DNA from: Streptomyces sp. CC53
GTDB taxonomy: Bacteria; Actinomycetota; Actinomycetes; Streptomycetales; Streptomycetaceae
Reading direction: 5' to 3'
Assembly (NCBI RefSeq): GCF_001865245.1
Contig: NZ_MKXB01000036.1
Coordinates: forward strand, 1-64,000
DNA length: 64,000 bases
Below, piece after piece: positions 61,164-64,000 of the stretch. Every line of letters begins with the position of its first letter. The stretch's first letter is position 1. The position numbers and the translations under genes were made by a program. A model generated the notes under the pieces. That model ran no database searches. It had not been told where the DNA came from and was given only the letters and a program-made list of their open reading frames with translations.

Positions 61164-61714
61164 CCGTGAGGGCCGGGATCCTCCCCTCCCCGTGCGCAGC
61201 TCCAGCCAGACGGTCAGGCCCGGCCGCCGGGCGAAGTCCCCGCGCGGCGGCCGGGTTCTCCCCGACGGGCAGGCGTGGCCGTGTTCCGGCTGCGCGTCCT
61301 CCTCGTCCGATCGAGTTCGCGGCCAGGACGCGGAGCGGCTCCCGCGCGATCGGCCGTGCCGCGTTCGCGCGACGCGCCCTATCTCTTCACAGGTGGCAGG
61401 ATCCTCCAGCCGAGCCCCGGCAGAGAATGACGACGGGCCACGCGATCCCCCGCCTCCCTCCGGACGCCCCGCCCCCTCGATCACCCGGTCCGCCGGGCGC
61501 CTGGGTCGCGTTCGGCCCTGTGGTCGTTCGGAGGCGGCGCGCACCGTCCAGGTGCCGATGACAGGGCGGGAGGCCGAGGCACCCGCCGCTCCCCATAGAG
61601 GACCGCCGTGCCGCCGTACTGAGGCCGTCGTAGTGACGAGCCGCCGTGCCGACGGGTCCCGCGAACGGCGACGGCCGGGTCCCACGCCGGACCCAGGGCC
61701 CCTGTCCGGGACGG
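61164..61714. other. Intergenic stretch between convergent genes
   Basis: About 550 nt between the peptidoglycan-binding gene and the sortase gene, which converge on it. No credible gene, repeat or site was found. Confidence 0.3.
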
Positions 61715-63070
61715 TCACATCCGGGCTCTCGGCCGCTCCTCGACGAGCTTGCCGAAGACGATCAGACGCCCCCGGGTGCTGAACTCGGGCGTGCATGTCG
61801 TCAGGGTGATGTAACGGCCGGACTCGGAGAAGGGCGACCCGCCGGGGATCGGCCGGAGGACGCTCACGTCGGTGGGGGGCGTCTCCGGGATGCGGCCGGC
61901 CACCTCGTAGCCGTACGAGACGGTCGCGGTCTCCACCACGATCCGGTCCCCGGGCGCCAGTCTGCCGATCTCCCGGAACGGCTCGCCGTGCGTGTTCCGG
62001 TGCGCGGCCAGCACGAAGTTCCCGACGGAGTCGGCAGGCATCCCCGTGCCCGGGTAGTGGCCCACCAGGCCCTTGTCGAGCACCTGCTCCAGGCCGACGC
62101 CCTCGGCGATCGGGAAGGCCAGGTCCAGCTTCGGGATGCGGATGATCGCGAAGCCCTCGCCCGGCGCGAACTCCCCCGCCCCGTCCTCCGTCTGTGAGTC
62201 CGGTGCCTCATCGCTCCACGTCCGTTCCAGCTTCGAGAGCGCCTCGTCGGCCTCCGCGCGAGCCTGGACGTTGGTCCACCACACCTGGTGGACGACGAAG
62301 AGCACCATCGCCAGCCCGGACGTGACGAGCACCGTGCTCGCGGCCCGGGCGGCATGCGCGGCGGGCGACCGCTTGCGGCGGCGCCCGGCGCCCGTCGGAC
62401 GTCGCGCGGCCCGGCGTCTCCCCGAACCGGCGCCAGGGGCCGCCGCCCGCCGGGCCCCGGCCCGTCGCGAAGGGGACGTCTCCCCCCTCTCAGAGGGCGC
62501 CGGCTCCGCTTCCGGAGCCGACTGCGGCGGGAGCGGTGTCCCGAAGTCCTCCTCGCCAGAGCCGGCCGTCCACTCGTGGGCCGACGGGGCCGGGGCATAC
62601 GCCTGCGGTTCCTGAACGTACCAGCCGTCCGGTGACGGGAGCGGCTCGTGGCTGTACCAGATGCCGGAAGGCTGGGGTGGTACCGGAGTGTCCCAGGTGT
62701 CCGGCGGCGGCTGATGGGCGTACGCGTCGGCCGGTTGGTGCGGTGGGTACGTCTCAAGGTCGGAGGAGGCCGGCCGGCCGGGCCACGGGGAGGGGTGCGG
62801 AGCCGACGGGTACGCCGGAGGCTGGTGAACGTACCAGTCGTCCCGCGACCAGTGCGGTTCCTGAACGTACCAGCCGTCCGGTGACGGGAGCGGCTCGCCG
62901 CTGTGCCAGGCCCCGGACGGCTGGGGCGGTGCGGAGGTGTCCCAGCCGTCCGGCAACAGCGGTGGTTCCCGGACCCACCAGGCGTCCGGTGACGGTACGG
63001 GAGGGTACGGCTGCCGAGTCGCCGGTGCGCCGAACCCGTACGCGGCCTCCTCCGGATGCGGCATGGTCAT
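61715..63070 (-). CDS. Class E sortase with long repeat-rich cytoplasmic N-terminus
   Basis: A 451-residue sortase. The catalytic domain (about residues 290-445) shows FAIIRIPKLDLAFPIAEGV, FVLAAHRNTHGE with the catalytic His, YITLTTCTPEF with the nucleophile Cys, and STRGRLIVFGKL with the catalytic Arg. One membrane helix (TVLVTSGLAMVLFVVHQV) precedes it. The first about 200 residues are Pro/Trp/Tyr-rich with repeated PDGWYVQEP-type units and a basic RRR tract near the membrane, far longer than in typical sortases. GGAGGA lies 8 nt before ATG 63070. It lies next to an LAxTG protein, its likely substrate. Confidence 0.92.
   Translation of the reverse strand: MTMPHPEEAAYGFGAPATRQPYPPVPSPDAWWVREPPLLPDGWDTSAPPQPSGAWHSGEPLPSPDGWYVQEPHWSRDDWYVHQPPAYPSAPHPSPWPGRPASSDLETYPPHQPADAYAHQPPPDTWDTPVPPQPSGIWYSHEPLPSPDGWYVQEPQAYAPAPSAHEWTAGSGEEDFGTPLPPQSAPEAEPAPSERGETSPSRRAGARRAAAPGAGSGRRRAARRPTGAGRRRKRSPAAHAARAASTVLVTSGLAMVLFVVHQVWWTNVQARAEADEALSKLERTWSDEAPDSQTEDGAGEFAPGEGFAIIRIPKLDLAFPIAEGVGLEQVLDKGLVGHYPGTGMPADSVGNFVLAAHRNTHGEPFREIGRLAPGDRIVVETATVSYGYEVAGRIPETPPTDVSVLRPIPGGSPFSESGRYITLTTCTPEFSTRGRLIVFGKLVEERPRARM
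62604..62648. repeat. 45-nt direct repeat, copy 1, within the sortase gene
   Basis: Identical over 45 nt to 62853-62897 and in the same reading frame (249 nt apart). On the minus strand it encodes the segment around EPLPSPDGWYVQEP. Confidence 0.9.
62853..62897. repeat. 45-nt direct repeat, copy 2, within the sortase gene
   Basis: Second exact copy of the unit at 62604-62648. The flanking codons are similar but not identical (GAWHSGEP here, GIWYSHEP in the other copy), so the larger repeat unit has diverged while this part has not. Confidence 0.9.
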
Positions 63071-63191
63071 GAGGAGGGTCCTCCGGAGACTCGGCCGGGT
63101 CGGTCCCGGCGGGATGGGGGTGACGGCCCGGTCGGGGCCGGCCCGGGTCTGCGGCGCCGCGGTGCCCGGGCGTGCGGGGAGCGGTGTCCGG

Positions 63192-64000
63192 TCAGTGGCC
63201 CTGGGAGGCCCTGCGCCGGGAGCGGGTGTAGCGGGTCCCGGCGAACGCCCCGCCGAGGAGGAGCACGGTGCCGCCGACGGCGGTCAGCGTGAGCACCGTG
63301 CCGTCGCTGCCCGTCGAGGCGAGGTTCCGGCCCGGGAGGCCCATGGCGGAGCCGGCCTTCGCGGACGGGATCTCTGTCGAGGACGGTGTGGCTCCCTGCC
63401 CCGCTTCGCCCTGTGTGCCGTGCTCGTGTGCGGAGTCGGTGCCGCTCTCGTCGAGGTCGGTGGGGCTGGTCGGGACGGCCGGGTCCGTCACCTCCAGGGC
63501 AGCGACGCCCTCGGCCGTCTCCTCCGGTGCGACAGCGACGCTCGGGGCGGCGCCGGCGGCCGGGGCCTTCCCGTCGAGGGAGACGGTGACGGTCGCGGCG
63601 TCGGCGGTGCGGCCGGTGACCTTCATGGTGACCTTGCTGGCGTTGTCCTGGAGGGTGATGATGCCGGCGTGGCGGCCGGTCGTGGACAGGACGATGGGGA
63701 CGGCGGTGTGGTAGTTGCCGTCGGTCACGCGGTAGGCGAAGACGCTGTCGAAGTCCTTGTCCAGGGAGCCGGACGGGCGGCGGTATTCAAGGAGCAGGCT
63801 CTCCTTGTTCCCCATCGGGATCTCCAGCGCGCGGGTGCCTTTCTGGGAGCCGTAGAGAGGCTTGAGGCTGAAGGTCCCGGAGCCGGTGACGCGCCGGTGC
63901 TCCGCGGTCTCCAGCCAGCCCATGCGGATCAGCTGGTTGGCGGACAGGCCGGCTTCTCCGTTGCCACCCATGGGGGACCTGCCCGCGACGGCGGCGCGCT
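63192..64000 (-). CDS. C-terminal part of an LAxTG-anchored secreted protein (protease-like), partial
   Basis: The frame is open to the window edge, so the N-terminus lies outside. GLSANQLIRMGWL and TFSLKPLYGSQKGTRALEI resemble the region after the catalytic domain in secreted Streptomyces metallopeptidases. A Thr/Ser/Glu-rich stalk leads to LASTGSDG (class E sorting motif), a membrane segment (VLTLTAVGGTVLLLGGAFAG) and the basic tail RSRRR. It lies upstream of the sortase gene in the same orientation. The first in-window ATG (63971) is probably internal. The peptidase assignment needs the missing part. Confidence 0.75.
   Translation of the reverse strand, partial: RAAVAGRSPMGGNGEAGLSANQLIRMGWLETAEHRRVTGSGTFSLKPLYGSQKGTRALEIPMGNKESLLLEYRRPSGSLDKDFDSVFAYRVTDGNYHTAVPIVLSTTGRHAGIITLQDNASKVTMKVTGRTADAATVTVSLDGKAPAAGAAPSVAVAPEETAEGVAALEVTDPAVPTSPTDLDESGTDSAHEHGTQGEAGQGATPSSTEIPSAKAGSAMGLPGRNLASTGSDGTVLTLTAVGGTVLLLGGAFAGTRYTRSRRRASQGH

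Noticed and set aside
59534..61561. Plus-strand frame starting like a secretory leader
   Set aside because: It has no stop until deep past the peptidoglycan-binding gene in another frame; only the first tens of residues look protein-like.

Overview
The window is high-GC actinobacterial DNA, almost certainly from a Streptomyces. The signs are tightly packed GC-rich genes with frequent GTG starts and ATGA/GTGA overlaps, a conservon (CvnA-D plus P450s), an FxLD lanthipeptide locus, XRE/DUF6879/DUF6415 genes, an F420-dependent LLM oxidoreductase next to a hydantoinase, and a class E sortase with LAxTG-type surface proteins. No rRNA, tRNA or CRISPR array was seen.

Region 1 (168-7917) is a compact natural-product locus built around a stand-alone carrier protein. 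A seryl-tRNA-synthetase-like amino acid:[carrier protein] ligase, an acyl carrier protein and a phosphopantetheinyl transferase run rightward. A phytanoyl-CoA-type dioxygenase, a glycosyltransferase-like (DUF6271-type) protein fused to an NRPS condensation domain, and an MFS exporter run leftward. The divergent promoter region holds three TGGT...ACCA-type boxes, two of them close to the DasR consensus. The inferred route is to load an amino acid, possibly hydroxylate it, condense it with an acceptor, and export the product.

Region 2 (8030-about 12950) is an F420-dependent oxidoreductase, the 3' part of a hydantoinase gene, and a large serine recombinase whose reading frame runs into the hydantoinase remnant. 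This looks like one end of an integrated element; the 5' half of the hydantoinase is not visible in the window. The recombinase carries an IS5-type DUF4096-like domain near its C-terminus.

Region 3 (12945-25170) is accessory DNA. It has a cyclophane RiPP locus (radical SAM/SPASM maturase, 58-aa precursor with two FDNRPTWD repeats, pentapeptide-repeat protein, 2OG-Fe(II)-type oxygenase), an XRE/DUF6879 set, two phosphotransferase/XRE groups, a frameshifted WbqC-like gene and a TrmO-like gene.

Region 4 (25176-33700) is an anti-sigma-like ATPase, DUF6415 and small membrane proteins, leading by overlapping starts into a conservon: cvnA, a cvnB interrupted by an amber codon, cvnC, cvnD and two P450s, the first without an obvious ExxR motif.

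Region 5 (33927-48650) is an FxLD class I lanthipeptide cluster: precursor, LanB, LanC, and a SpaB_C-like domain fused to a PIMT methyltransferase. A helical-repeat protein, an EEP hydrolase, an ABC exporter, a triple-Nudix protein, an aminoglycoside-phosphotransferase-like kinase and an MFS gene follow. The MFS gene is cut off by a Tn554/RIT-like element (about 48650-54820) with three tyrosine recombinases and a coiled-coil partner. A decayed ISL3 transposase lies beyond it.

Region 6 (56064-64000) concerns the cell surface: a secreted protein with a degenerate LAxTG signal, an ECF sigma factor fused to a zinc finger, membrane segment and ricin-like domain, a membrane peptidoglycan-binding protein, a class E sortase with a repeat-rich cytoplasmic tail, and the C-terminal part of a LAxTG-anchored secreted protein.
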